Of a stretch of 38,589 nucleotides of DNA, positions 1 to 7,673 are shown piece after piece. A program made the translations under genes and the position numbers. The stretch's first letter is position 1. Each line of letters opens with the position of its first letter. A model generated the notes under the pieces. It saw only the letters and a program-made list of their open reading frames with translations, was not told where the DNA came from and searched no databases. The DNA comes from Streptomyces sp. CBMA156. GTDB taxonomy: Bacteria; Actinomycetota; Actinomycetes; Streptomycetales; Streptomycetaceae. The DNA lies in NCBI RefSeq assembly GCF_014596515.1, contig NZ_MSJQ01000199.1:1-38589 (forward strand), in the 5' to 3' direction.

Positions 1-193
1 GCCGCCGGGTGCCGGCCAGCAGCAGGGCGAGCAGCAGCCCGGCGACCGAGGCGCCGAGGAAGGCGCCGGACAGGAACAGCCGCAGCGGGTGGGGCGCGAG
101 GCCGACGGCGAGGCCCTCGGTGGTGATCAGCAGCAGGACGCCGCACAGCGCGGTCCCTCGGCCGGTCCGGGGGAACAGGACGGTTCGGGTCAT
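1..193 (-). CDS. Partial membrane protein, C-terminus cut by window edge
   Basis: Only the first 64 codons are inside the window. They begin with ATG at 191-193, preceded by a good ribosome binding site (GGAGG read on the minus strand, about 9 nt upstream). The visible protein starts MTRTVLFPRTGRGTALCGVL and is dominated by two hydrophobic stretches separated by a short loop ending APHPLR. It is therefore very likely an integral membrane protein with two helices already visible. It sits 61 nt behind the 96-aa gene and on the same strand, so it is probably the third gene of the Nramp-type transporter operon. I do not recognise the family, and the rest of the protein lies outside the window. 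Confidence 0.6.
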   Translation of the reverse strand, partial: MTRTVLFPRTGRGTALCGVLLLITTEGLAVGLAPHPLRLFLSGAFLGASVAGLLLALLLAGTRR

Positions 194-254
194 CGAGGGG
201 TCCTCCTACGGGGTCTGGTCGGGTGGCGGCGGGAGCCCGGACGGGGCGGGCCGT

Positions 255-545
255 TCAGCGGTCGGGGTGCCAGCGGGCTTCCAGCCGGGTGGTTCCGTCC
301 GGCGCGGTGACGGCCCGCCAGCGGGCCCGCAGCCCGCCGGTGCCGGTGCCGGTGTCGGTGCCCGCCGGGCCGGCGCCCCCGTCCGCCGGGTCCGCGGCGA
401 GGGCCGGGAGGGCCTGGAGCACGGGGGTCTCCAGGGGGCTCGCCGCCAGCCGTCGGCCGACGGCGAAGAGGGTGGAGAAGGCGGAGCGCGGTCGGCCCCG
501 GTCGGTGGACGGACGGGTGGGCCGGAGGACGGCGACGATGGTCAT
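255..545 (-). CDS. Hypothetical 96-aa protein in the Nramp transporter operon
   Basis: The ATG start has an excellent Shine-Dalgarno (GGAGGTGA) 7-9 nt upstream, and third codon positions are strongly G/C. The protein begins MTIVAVLRPTRPSTDRGRPR, is basic at its N-terminus and has no obvious membrane helix or signal peptide. A Gly/Thr/Pro-rich middle (repeated TG) precedes a short C-terminal stretch resembling two beta strands (RWRAV, TRLEARWHP). It lies 61 nt downstream of the transporter gene and 61 nt upstream of the partial membrane gene, all on the same strand, which suggests co-transcription. I do not recognise a family; a role linked to the transporter is only inferred from position. 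Confidence 0.6.
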   Translation of the reverse strand: MTIVAVLRPTRPSTDRGRPRSAFSTLFAVGRRLAASPLETPVLQALPALAADPADGGAGPAGTDTGTGTGGLRARWRAVTAPDGTTRLEARWHPDR

Positions 546-606
546 GGCAGGTCACCTCCGTGACGGGACGGCGGGCAGAGGGGGATCGCGCGGCTGGCCG
601 GACGGC

Positions 607-2301
607 TCAGTGGTCCAGCGCGGTCTGGACGATCTTGACGATGACCATGGCCATCGCGAGCAGCAGGTAGGCGCGCAGCGCGCCCATGCCGATCTTGCGG
701 GCGGTGGACATCACCGGCTTGTCGAGGGTCTCCAGCGGGGGCATCCGCCAGTTCTCCCGGCCGGTGCGGTCGATGGGGTCCTCCTTGGTGCCGCGGCGTC
801 CGGAGGTGAAGGAGTACCCGGCGACGAGCACCCCGGCGACGCCACAGCCGGCCATGATCCACAGGATCGCCCCGGAGCTGATGTCCGGCCAGACCACGGC
901 GGCGGTGAGGATCAGCGAGAGCGTCACCAGGACGCCGACCACCGCCGAGGTGAAGGCGTTGGTCCTGGGACCGTTCACCCAGGGGCCGAGCACGGCCCTG
1001 TCGTTGCAGAGCAGCAGCAGGAAGACGGTCGCGGAGGGCAGCAGCACCCCCGCCAGCACCTGGACGAACTGGGTCATCAGGCCCTGGGCGCGGTCGGTGG
1101 AGAGCAGGGTGATCGCCGCCGCCGCGACGACCAGGCCCGCGTAGATCCCGTAGAAGCCCTTGGCGCCCTTCACCCCGCGGTGCAGCGAGTGCCTGATGCC
1201 GAAGACGTCGCCGATCGCGTACGCGGTGGACAGGGAGACCGCGAAGGCGCCGATGATCGAGGCGTCCAGCAGCGCGATGGCGAACAGCACGCCCGCCAGG
1301 CGGCCGGCCTTGTCCTCGATGCCCCGGGCGACGGCGGCCGCGTCGGAGAAGTGGCCGGCGCCGTCGGTGCCCGCGAAGGCGGCGGCGGTGAAGCCCATCA
1401 TGGCGGCGGCGCCGACGATCACGATCACGATGCCGATCCAGAGGTCGGCCTTCTCGTACGTCATGAAGCGGGGGGTGATCCGCTTGTCGATGACGTACGA
1501 CTGCTGGAAGAACAGCTGCCAGGGCGCCACGGTGGTGCCGACGATGGAGATGATCACCAGCATCACGGCCGCCAGTTCGCCCGCGCCGCCGGGCATGCTG
1601 GGCACCACGAAGTCGTGCGCCAGCTGCGAGGTCTTCGGGTGGACCAGGAAGTAGACCGGCACCAGCAGCAGCGAGCCCAGGCACAGGGTGACGGCGACCC
1701 GTTCGAAGCGCCGGAAGGAGCCGGTGAAGGCCGAGGCGATGATGATCCCGGCGGCCAGGACCACGGAGGCCGCCTTCGGCAGCCCCAGGTACCCGGCCGC
1801 GAGGGTCACCCCGATGAACTCGGTGACCAGCGTCAGGGCGTTCAGCAGGAACAGGTCGATCACGCTGAACGCTCCCCAGAACTTCCCGAAGCGCTCCAGG
1901 ATCAGCCGGGCGTGGCCGACGCCGGTGACAGCGCCCAGGCGCAGCACCATCTCCTGGTTGACGTAGAGCACCGGGACGAGCATCAGCAGCGTCCACAGCA
2001 GCCGGGTGCCGTAGTTCTGCCCGGCCTGCCCGTAGGTGGAGAAGGCGCCGGCGTCGTTGTCGCCGACCATCACGATCAGGCCGGGTCCGACGACCGCGAG
2101 CAGGGTCTTCAGCCGCGCCGACAGGCCGTGGCGGGGTGTGGTGTCGTCGAGCCGGATGGTGCCGAGCGCGCCCCTGATGTCGCCGACGTGCGCGTCGTCG
2201 AGGACGGCCGAACGCGGCTCGGGCGCCGTGGAGTCGAGGGAGTTGTGGGCGGTTGGGGTGGCGGGGGCGGCGTGGGTGGTCTGAGTGGTCTGAGTGGTCA
2301 T
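607..2301 (-). CDS. Nramp-family (Nramp-related) divalent metal ion transporter
   Basis: This 564-aa integral membrane protein belongs to the Nramp/SLC11 superfamily (LeuT fold, proton- or gradient-coupled divalent cation uptake across the cytoplasmic membrane). A hydrophilic N-terminus of about 60 residues precedes roughly eleven hydrophobic segments. The first helix carries GPGLIVMVGDNDAGAF (about 72-87), where canonical Mn/Fe Nramps have DPGN. The helix that normally carries the metal-ligand methionine in MPH reads TTVAPWQ (256-262). Both ligand motifs are thus changed, so substrates such as Mg2+ (as in Nramp-related Mg transporters) or another ion are as plausible as Mn2+. The ATG at 2299-2301 follows AGGAGGA, while an upstream in-frame ATG has no such site. 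It heads a likely three-gene operon with a long structured leader. The family is sure, the substrate is not. Confidence 0.9.
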   Translation of the reverse strand: MTTQTTQTTHAAPATPTAHNSLDSTAPEPRSAVLDDAHVGDIRGALGTIRLDDTTPRHGLSARLKTLLAVVGPGLIVMVGDNDAGAFSTYGQAGQNYGTRLLWTLLMLVPVLYVNQEMVLRLGAVTGVGHARLILERFGKFWGAFSVIDLFLLNALTLVTEFIGVTLAAGYLGLPKAASVVLAAGIIIASAFTGSFRRFERVAVTLCLGSLLLVPVYFLVHPKTSQLAHDFVVPSMPGGAGELAAVMLVIISIVGTTVAPWQLFFQQSYVIDKRITPRFMTYEKADLWIGIVIVIVGAAAMMGFTAAAFAGTDGAGHFSDAAAVARGIEDKAGRLAGVLFAIALLDASIIGAFAVSLSTAYAIGDVFGIRHSLHRGVKGAKGFYGIYAGLVVAAAAITLLSTDRAQGLMTQFVQVLAGVLLPSATVFLLLLCNDRAVLGPWVNGPRTNAFTSAVVGVLVTLSLILTAAVVWPDISSGAILWIMAGCGVAGVLVAGYSFTSGRRGTKEDPIDRTGRENWRMPPLETLDKPVMSTARKIGMGALRAYLLLAMAMVIVKIVQTALDH

Positions 2302-2461
2302 GGGTTTCCTCCTGGAGCCCGGACGGGCGGCCCGGGGCGGGTCGGAGGCAGGCGGCAGCGATCCCTGCGGGCGGGCACGGCGCATCGGCGCGCGGCGGAG
2401 CGGCCCGGACGAAGGCGTGCGGGCATGGCGGAGTCGCGTGCGGGACGACGTGGCGTCGTGG

Positions 2462-2476
2462 CTGACGAATCGTCAG
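2462..2476. promoter_or_regulatory. 15-bp perfect palindrome in the transporter leader
   Basis: CTGACGA-A-TCGTCAG is a perfect 7+1+7 inverted repeat lying about 20 nt after the stop codon of the upstream ORF in the transporter leader. It could be a DNA operator or, because a one-base loop is too small for a full RNA hairpin, a shorter hairpin whose outer pairs form the stem. Confidence 0.4.
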
Positions 2477-2497
2477 GACATCGTGCAGGGAAAGGTG

Positions 2498-2569
2498 TTA
2501 CCGCATGCCGGAGGTGTACGAGGACAGGCGGGGGTAGGGGCGACTGTGGCCCGGACTACTGCAATCCAT
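2498..2569 (-). CDS. Candidate 23-aa leader peptide upstream of the Nramp gene
   Basis: On the minus strand an ATG at 2567-2569 is preceded by a strong GGAGGAGG site and followed by 22 more sense codons and TAA. The peptide starts MDCSSPGH, contains a Pro-rich core (RPYPRL) and ends TSGMR. It lies wholly in the transporter leader, about 100 nt downstream of a TAGGCT box and about 200 nt before the transporter start. Small Pro-containing leader ORFs control Mg2+ transporter genes in enterobacteria (mgtL type); whether this one does anything similar is inference. Chance occurrence is possible. Confidence 0.35.
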   Translation of the reverse strand: MDCSSPGHSRPYPRLSSYTSGMR

Positions 2570-2676
2570 GTCTCTCGCCTCCTCCCGGCCGGCGCACCCC
2601 GTGGTGCGTGTCATCGACGCGGCAAGGAGTTCACCGGCCCGCGGAACGCGACCGCCGGTTCACCCCAACTCGTCAG

Positions 2677-2682
2677 AGCCTA
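2677..2682 (-). promoter_or_regulatory. Candidate -10 box (TAGGCT) for the Nramp operon
   Basis: TAGGCT on the minus strand is a common HrdB-type -10 hexamer in streptomycetes and recurs before other genes in this window. No good -35 is seen at 17-18 nt. A start here would give a leader of roughly 370 nt. Confidence 0.35.
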
Positions 2683-2712
2683 GCCCCACCCGGAGGCGAT
2701 ACTTGCGCACTT

Positions 2713-2727
2713 GGTTAAATCTTTACC
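2713..2727. promoter_or_regulatory. AT-rich imperfect palindrome between divergent promoters
   Basis: GGTTAAATCTTTACC reads almost the same on both strands (one mismatched pair) and is conspicuously AT-rich for this genome. It lies just upstream of the candidate -10 box of the transporter operon, where a metal-responsive repressor of the DtxR/MntR type could bind. The regulator is not in the window. Confidence 0.35.
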
Positions 2728-2850
2728 TTCTGTGGGTGCTTCGGTACGGCGGCCGGCCGGGTGACGGGGGTTTGGCCCTCCGGCCGCCACGGAACGACTT
2801 CCCGCCGTACCCGCAGCGGCACCAGGGCGTGCCCGAACCCGAGGGATGGC

Positions 2851-4152
2851 ATGGCGACCGCAGACTCCCAGGGGTCCCCCCGGCAGGCGCGGGCGCTGAC
2901 GCTCGCCCGCCACCCGAAGCTCTGGCTCTTCCCGAGCGTCCTGTGCGGCCTGCTGGCCGTCGTCCTCTCGCTGCTCTACATGGGCGGCATCCTCGACCCG
3001 AGCGGGCACCTGCACCGGCTGCCGATCGCCCTGGTGAACGAGGACCAGGGCCCGCCGCCGCCCGGTCAGCCGGCCGCCCTCGGGGCCCAGCTGGCCGGCG
3101 CCGTGGTGGCCGGCACCCCCGGCAGCACCGTCGAGTGGCGGCAGGTCGACGCGGCCGGGCTGCGCGAGCAGCTCGCCTCCGGCAAGGTCTACGGCGCGCT
3201 CGTCGTCCCGAAGGACTTCAGCGCCGCCGTCACCGCACTGGCCACCGGCGGGGCCACCGAACGGCCGGCCGTCACCGTGCTGACCAACCCCGGCATGGGC
3301 AGCCTCGGCGCCTCGATCGCCGCGCAGATCGCCCAGAACGCCGCTCACCAGGCCTCGCTGGCGGCCGGCCGACAGCTGCTCGCCGCCGTACCCGCCTCCG
3401 GCGCCCCCGGCCCGGACACCGGCGCCACCGCGCGACTGCTGCTCGCCGACCCGATCGCCGTCACCACCCAGGTCGGCCACCCGATCGGCGGCCACAGCGG
3501 GCTCGGCCTGAGCGCCTTCTACTACACCCTGCTGGCCGTGCTGACCGGCTTCATCGGCGGCAACATCATCCACAACGGCGTCGACGGCGCGCTCGGCTAC
3601 AGCGACAGCGAGCTGGGCCCCTGGCACACCCGCCGCCCGACCGTCCCGATCAGCCGCACCCAGACCCTGCTGCTGAAGATGGTCATGACGGCCGGGATCA
3701 TGCTGCTCACCACCTCACTGGTGCTGCTCTGCTCGGTCGGCATCCTCGGCATGGACGCCCCGCACCAGGCCCTGCTCTGGATCTTCGCCTACTGCGCGAG
3801 CCTCGCCGTGGGCCTCGGAGTGCAGGCGATCAACGCCGCGTTCGGCGGGATCGGGCAGCTGGTGTCGATGTTCGTCTTCATCGCGCTGGCGCTGCCCTCC
3901 TCCGGCGCCACCGTCCCGCTCCAGGCGGTGCCGGGCTTCTACCGCTTCCTGAGCGTCTTCGAGCCGATGCGCCAGCTCAGCGACGGCATCCGGGCGATCC
4001 TCTTCTTCGACGCCAGGGCCGACGCCGGCCTGACCCGCGGCTGGGTCATGATCGGCGTCGGCGTGGTGCTGGCCCTGCTGTTCGGCTTCGGGATGACCCG
4101 CTACTACGACCGCAAGGGCCTGCACCGCTGGACGCCCCAGCCCTCCGACTAG
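2851..4152 (+). CDS. YhgE/Pip-like membrane protein (DUF3533 / ABC-2 permease-like)
   Basis: This 433-aa protein has the layout of the YhgE/Pip and DUF3533 family. It has one N-terminal membrane helix (about 24-48), then a large extracytoplasmic region of about 180 residues opening with LHRLPIALVNEDQG and containing GKVYGALVVPKDFSAAV. A C-terminal block of about five helices, as in ABC-2 permeases, ends FGMTRYYDRKGLHRW. Related proteins are phage-infection protein Pip and YhgE, thought to act in export or envelope assembly; no substrate can be named. The ATG at 2851 follows a GAGGGA site; in-frame upstream codons would add only a low-complexity Arg/Ser-rich stretch. It is transcribed divergently from the Nramp operon and converges on the FdhF gene with a 56-nt gap. 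Confidence 0.8.
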   Translation: MATADSQGSPRQARALTLARHPKLWLFPSVLCGLLAVVLSLLYMGGILDPSGHLHRLPIALVNEDQGPPPPGQPAALGAQLAGAVVAGTPGSTVEWRQVDAAGLREQLASGKVYGALVVPKDFSAAVTALATGGATERPAVTVLTNPGMGSLGASIAAQIAQNAAHQASLAAGRQLLAAVPASGAPGPDTGATARLLLADPIAVTTQVGHPIGGHSGLGLSAFYYTLLAVLTGFIGGNIIHNGVDGALGYSDSELGPWHTRRPTVPISRTQTLLLKMVMTAGIMLLTTSLVLLCSVGILGMDAPHQALLWIFAYCASLAVGLGVQAINAAFGGIGQLVSMFVFIALALPSSGATVPLQAVPGFYRFLSVFEPMRQLSDGIRAILFFDARADAGLTRGWVMIGVGVVLALLFGFGMTRYYDRKGLHRWTPQPSD

Positions 4153-4208
4153 CCCGACTAGCCCGTCCGGCCCGTCCTTCTCCGGCGACCAGCCCTGCCT
4201 CCCGGCGG

Positions 4209-6584
4209 CTAACCCGTCCTCCCGGCCCGCTCGACGGTCACCTTCAGGTGCTTCATGATCGGCTGGTCGCTCTGGGTGCTGAAGTCGCCGATCGCGCACA
4301 GCACGTTCAGCTCCGGCATGTACCCGGCCGCGCAGCCGCGCGGGATGTCGTACGGGACGGCCAGGTACCCGTGCACCGAGCGGGTGCTGCCGTCCCCGGC
4401 GGTGCTGGTGACGTCCACCCGGTCGAACTCGGCCAGGCCGCGCTCGCGCATGTCGTCCCGGTTCATGAACACCAGGGTGCGCAGGTTCTTCACGCCCCGG
4501 TAGCGGTCGTCGTCCGAGTAGATGGTGGTGTTCCACTGGTCGTGCGAGCGCATCGTGCCCAGCGCCAGGGTGCCGGGCGCGGGGACCACGTCGGGCAGCG
4601 GGGCGGTGGAGAACTCGGCCTTGCCGGAGCGGGTGAGGAAGACCAGTTCGCGGGCCGGCTGCTTGATCCGGAAGCCCAGCGGCAGCCGCACCCGGCGGTT
4701 GAAGTCCTCGAAGCCGTCCAGCACCCGGGCCATGGTGTCGCGGATGCGGTCGTAGTCCTCGATGTACCACTCCCACGGGGTGGGGCTGTCCGGCAGCGCG
4801 GCGCGGGCGATCCCGGCGACGATCGCGGGCTCGGAGAGCAGGTGCGGCGAGGCCGGGCGCTTCATCCCGACCGACAGGTGCACCATGCTCATCGAGTCCT
4901 CGACCGAGGTGGACTGCACCCCGGCCCGCTGGTGGTCCTTCTCGGTGCGGCCCAGGCACGGCAGGATCAGCGCCCGCCGCCCGTGCACCAGGTGGCTGCG
5001 GTTCAGCTTGGTGCTCACCTGGACGGTCAGCGCGCAGGCCGCCAGGGCCTGGTGGGTGTACGGGGTGTCCGGTGCGGCGAGCGCGAAGTTGCCGCCCATG
5101 CCGACGAACACCTCGATCTCCCCGCGCCGCATCGCCTCGATCGTGCCGACGGTGTCCAGCCCGTGTTCGCGCGGCGGCTCGATCCCGCACGCCTCGGCGA
5201 GCCGGTCCAGGAACGCGTCGGCGGGCCGGTGGTCGATGCCGCAGGTGCGGTTGCCCTGGACGTTGCTGTGCCCGCGCACCGGGGAGGGCCCCGCACCCTC
5301 GCGGCCCAGGTTGCCGCGCAGCAGCAGGAGGTTGACGATCTCCCGGACGGTGTCCACCCCGTGCTCGTGCTGGGTGACGCCCAGGCACCAGCTGAAGATC
5401 GAGCGGTCGGCCTCCCGGTAGACCCGTGCCGCCTTGAGGACGGCGGCCCGGTCCAGCCCGCTCTGGCGCTCGATCTCCTCCCAGGGCGTGCTCTCGCAGA
5501 CGTCGCGGTAGGCCTCGAAGCCGCTGGTGTGGCGCTCGACGAACAGCCGGTCCAGCGCCCGCTCGTCGGTCGCGGACTGCTCCAGGATCGCCTTCGCCAT
5601 GCCGCGCAGCAGCGCCATGTCGCCGCCGATCCGCGGCTGGAGGTTCAGGGTGCCGGTGCGGGTCGCCCGGTTCAGGGCCATGTCGGTGAAGTCGTGCGGG
5701 ATGATCGTCCGGGTCGCCGCCGCCTCGACCAGCGGGTTGATGTGGACGATCTGCGCGCCGCGCTTGTACGCCTCGGCGAGCGAGGTGAGCATCCGGGGCG
5801 CGTTGGAGGCCGCGTTGACGCCCAGGATGAACAGCGCGTCGGTGACCTCCCAGTCCTTGAGGTCGACCGTCCCCTTTCCGGTGCCGAGCGCGGCCTGCAA
5901 CGCGCGGCCGCTGGCCTCGTGGCACATGTTGGAGCAGTCGGGCAGGTTGTTGGTGCCCAGCTCGCGGGCCAGCAGCTGGTAGAGGAAGGTCGCCTCGTTG
6001 CCGAGCCGGCCCGAGGTGTAGAACGCGGCCCGGTTCGGGTCGTCCAGCCCGCGCAGGGCGCCGCCGGCCAGGGCGAACGCGTCCTTCCAGCCGATCGGCA
6101 CGTAGTGGTCGGTGTCCGCGTCGTAGACCATCGGCTCGGTGAGCCGGCCCTGGTCCTCCAGCGCGAAGTCGCTCCACCCGGACAGCTCGGTCACCGAGTG
6201 CGCGGCGAAGAACTCCCGGCCGACCCGCTTGCGGGTCATCTCCCAGGTGACGTGCTTGATGCCGTTCTCGCAGATGTCCAGGTGCAGGCCCTTGGTGTCG
6301 TCGGGCCAGGCGCAGCCGGGGCAGTCGAAGCCGCCGTCCTCGTGGTTCATCCGCATCACCGCACGCGGCCCGTCCAGGTACGCGCCCTCGCGCAGCAGGA
6401 AGCGGGTGACGCTCTTCGCGGCGCCCCAGCCGGCGGCCGGGTGGTGGTACGGCTGGACGTGGGGCGGGCCGGCGGGGGAGGGGCCGTCGTTCTCCGGCCG
6501 CTCCCGCGGCTGTTCCGGTGGCTGTTCCTGCGGTCCCTGCGGTTCCCGTGGGGGAGTGGGGGCGGTGTCGTCGGAGGTGGTCAC
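4209..6584 (-). CDS. FdhF/YdeP-family molybdopterin oxidoreductase
   Basis: This 791-aa protein is a cytoplasmic bis-MGD molybdoenzyme of the FdhF/YdeP family (formate dehydrogenase H-like). After a Pro/Gln/Glu-rich N-terminus (about 1-45) comes GFDCPGCAWPD (C88, C91) and ICENG (C105), the reduced iron-sulfur cluster region typical of YdeP proteins. PDCSNMCHEAS puts a cysteine (C221) where formate dehydrogenases have the Sec/Cys molybdenum ligand followed by His. Later come GHSNVQGNRTCGI and the C-terminal molydopterin-dinucleotide-binding domain (from about 640, with RSHDQWNTTIYSDDDRYRG). The start is GTG with a GGAAGG site. It is the last gene of the MFS-FdhD-LysR-FdhF unit. FdhD next to it fits the need to sulfurate the Mo cofactor. 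Formate as substrate is not proven; E. coli YdeP is linked to acid resistance. Confidence 0.92.
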   Translation of the reverse strand: MTTSDDTAPTPPREPQGPQEQPPEQPRERPENDGPSPAGPPHVQPYHHPAAGWGAAKSVTRFLLREGAYLDGPRAVMRMNHEDGGFDCPGCAWPDDTKGLHLDICENGIKHVTWEMTRKRVGREFFAAHSVTELSGWSDFALEDQGRLTEPMVYDADTDHYVPIGWKDAFALAGGALRGLDDPNRAAFYTSGRLGNEATFLYQLLARELGTNNLPDCSNMCHEASGRALQAALGTGKGTVDLKDWEVTDALFILGVNAASNAPRMLTSLAEAYKRGAQIVHINPLVEAAATRTIIPHDFTDMALNRATRTGTLNLQPRIGGDMALLRGMAKAILEQSATDERALDRLFVERHTSGFEAYRDVCESTPWEEIERQSGLDRAAVLKAARVYREADRSIFSWCLGVTQHEHGVDTVREIVNLLLLRGNLGREGAGPSPVRGHSNVQGNRTCGIDHRPADAFLDRLAEACGIEPPREHGLDTVGTIEAMRRGEIEVFVGMGGNFALAAPDTPYTHQALAACALTVQVSTKLNRSHLVHGRRALILPCLGRTEKDHQRAGVQSTSVEDSMSMVHLSVGMKRPASPHLLSEPAIVAGIARAALPDSPTPWEWYIEDYDRIRDTMARVLDGFEDFNRRVRLPLGFRIKQPARELVFLTRSGKAEFSTAPLPDVVPAPGTLALGTMRSHDQWNTTIYSDDDRYRGVKNLRTLVFMNRDDMRERGLAEFDRVDVTSTAGDGSTRSVHGYLAVPYDIPRGCAAGYMPELNVLCAIGDFSTQSDQPIMKHLKVTVERAGRTG

Positions 6585-6671
6585 GGTGGTCGCCTTCCGT
6601 CGCTCGGGGGTCGGGCACCCGGCGTTGGGGTCGACGCTACGTCCGGCGGTCGGGGGCCGCGCGCCGAGCGC

Positions 6672-7670
6672 TCACTCCTCCGGCAGGGTGGCGAGGACGG
6701 CGGCGACATCCGTCCGCCGGGCGACCGCCAGCAGCGCGCGGGCCATCACCGAGCCGGGTTCCCTGGCGGCGGTCACCAGGGCGATCGGCGCGCTGTGCAC
6801 CGGCTCCGCCAGCGGGACGGCCCGCATCCCGCGCGGCACGCCGAACACGTGCAGCCAGGCGTACGGGACGATGCTCGCCCAGTGGCCGGTGCGGACGTGG
6901 GCGAAGAGCGAGGCCACCGAATCGGTCTCGACGCTCGGCGCCGGCGCCAGCCCGAGGCCGGCGAACACCCCGTCCAGCACCCGACGGCCCTGCATGCCGG
7001 GTTCCAGCAGGCACAGCGGCAGCCGGGAGGCCTCCTCCCAGGTCGCCCGCGGGTGCCGGGCCAGCTCGTCGGCCGGGCCGGTCAGCAGGACGTACCGCTC
7101 CTCGTAGAGCGGGAGCGCGCGCAGGCCGTCGGTGTCGTGGGTGCCGTGGGTGCCGTGGGTGCCGTGGGTGTTGCCGGTGTTGTCGGGTTTGCCGGTGTCG
7201 CCGGTGTTGTCGGCGCCCGGGTCCGGCAGGTAGGTGATGCCCGCGTCGATCTCGAAGTTCCGTACCTGGCGCAGGAGTTCGTCGGAGCGCAGATCGGTGG
7301 AAAGCTCCACGGAGGCCAGCGGGTGAGCGGCGCAGAACGGCGCGGTGAGCAGCGGGACGGCGCCCGAGGCGGTCGGCACCGAGCCGATCCGCAGCCGGCC
7401 GCCCAGGCCGGTGCGCAGCGCGTCCACCTCGTCCCGCAGGGCGTCCCGGTCGGCCAGGATGCGCTGCGCCCGGAGCACGATCCGCTCGCCCTCGGGGGTC
7501 AGGCCCTCGTAGGCGCGGCCGCGCCGCACCAGGAGCACCTCCAGCTCGTCCTCCAGCTTGCGCAGGGCCTCGGAGAGGGCGGGCTGGGAGACGTGGCAGG
7601 CCTGGGCGGCGCGGGCGAAGTGGCGCTCGTGGGCGAGCGCGACGAGGTATTCCAGCTGGCGGAAGAGCAT
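6672..7670 (-). CDS. LysR-family transcriptional regulator of the fdh cluster
   Basis: This 332-aa LysR-type regulator has an N-terminal winged HTH (about 1-60; FRQLEYLVALAHERHFARAA, then SQPALSEALRKLE) and a periplasmic-binding-like effector domain (about 92-300). The effector domain is interrupted at about 151-182 by a low-complexity insert rich in Asn, Thr, Gly, Asp and His, with three THG/GTH repeats, encoded by a 9-nt tandem repeat. That is unusual in this family and may be a surface loop. Its ATG lies 3 nt after the FdhD stop codon, so translation is probably coupled. FdhF follows 87 nt downstream. LysR regulators often control their own cluster; likely operators are the direct repeats upstream of the MFS gene. 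Confidence 0.9.
   Translation of the reverse strand: MLFRQLEYLVALAHERHFARAAQACHVSQPALSEALRKLEDELEVLLVRRGRAYEGLTPEGERIVLRAQRILADRDALRDEVDALRTGLGGRLRIGSVPTASGAVPLLTAPFCAAHPLASVELSTDLRSDELLRQVRNFEIDAGITYLPDPGADNTGDTGKPDNTGNTHGTHGTHGTHDTDGLRALPLYEERYVLLTGPADELARHPRATWEEASRLPLCLLEPGMQGRRVLDGVFAGLGLAPAPSVETDSVASLFAHVRTGHWASIVPYAWLHVFGVPRGMRAVPLAEPVHSAPIALVTAAREPGSVMARALLAVARRTDVAAVLATLPEE
7132..7167. repeat. 9-bp tandem repeat inside the LysR gene (4 units)
   Basis: Four head-to-tail 9-bp units, GTGTCGTGG once then GTGCCGTGG three times, followed by further degenerate GTG/CCG-rich sequence to about 7215. The unit is a multiple of three, so copy-number change would keep the reading frame and alter only the length of the low-complexity loop. 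Confidence 0.85.
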
Positions 7671-7673
7671 CTG

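Larger units (their letters stand above)
2302..2850. other. 549-bp divergent intergenic region with long transporter leader
   Basis: This gap separates the minus-strand Nramp-type gene from the plus-strand DUF3533 gene. Read on the minus strand it holds a TAGGCT -10-like box (2677-2682), a 23-codon upstream ORF with its own ribosome binding site (2498-2569), a 7+1+7 palindrome (2462-2476) and a GC-rich untranslated stretch up to the transporter start. Inverted ACCGGC/GCCGGT arms near 2626-2655 could form the first stem of the leader. An AT-rich imperfect palindrome lies at 2713-2727, between the two promoters. It matches no riboswitch consensus that I know. Confidence 0.55.

Noticed and set aside
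2302..2682. Known riboswitch (ydaO c-di-AMP, M-box, yybP-ykoY, ykkC guanidine) in the transporter leader
   Set aside because: GGGGTGAACC and GCCGGTGAAC look a little like parts of ydaO, but the other conserved blocks of each class are missing.
223..2718. An 831-codon plus-strand open frame over the Nramp gene
   Set aside because: Low-complexity Asp/His/Gln/Gly-rich translation opposite a clear transporter gene; a GC-bias shadow.
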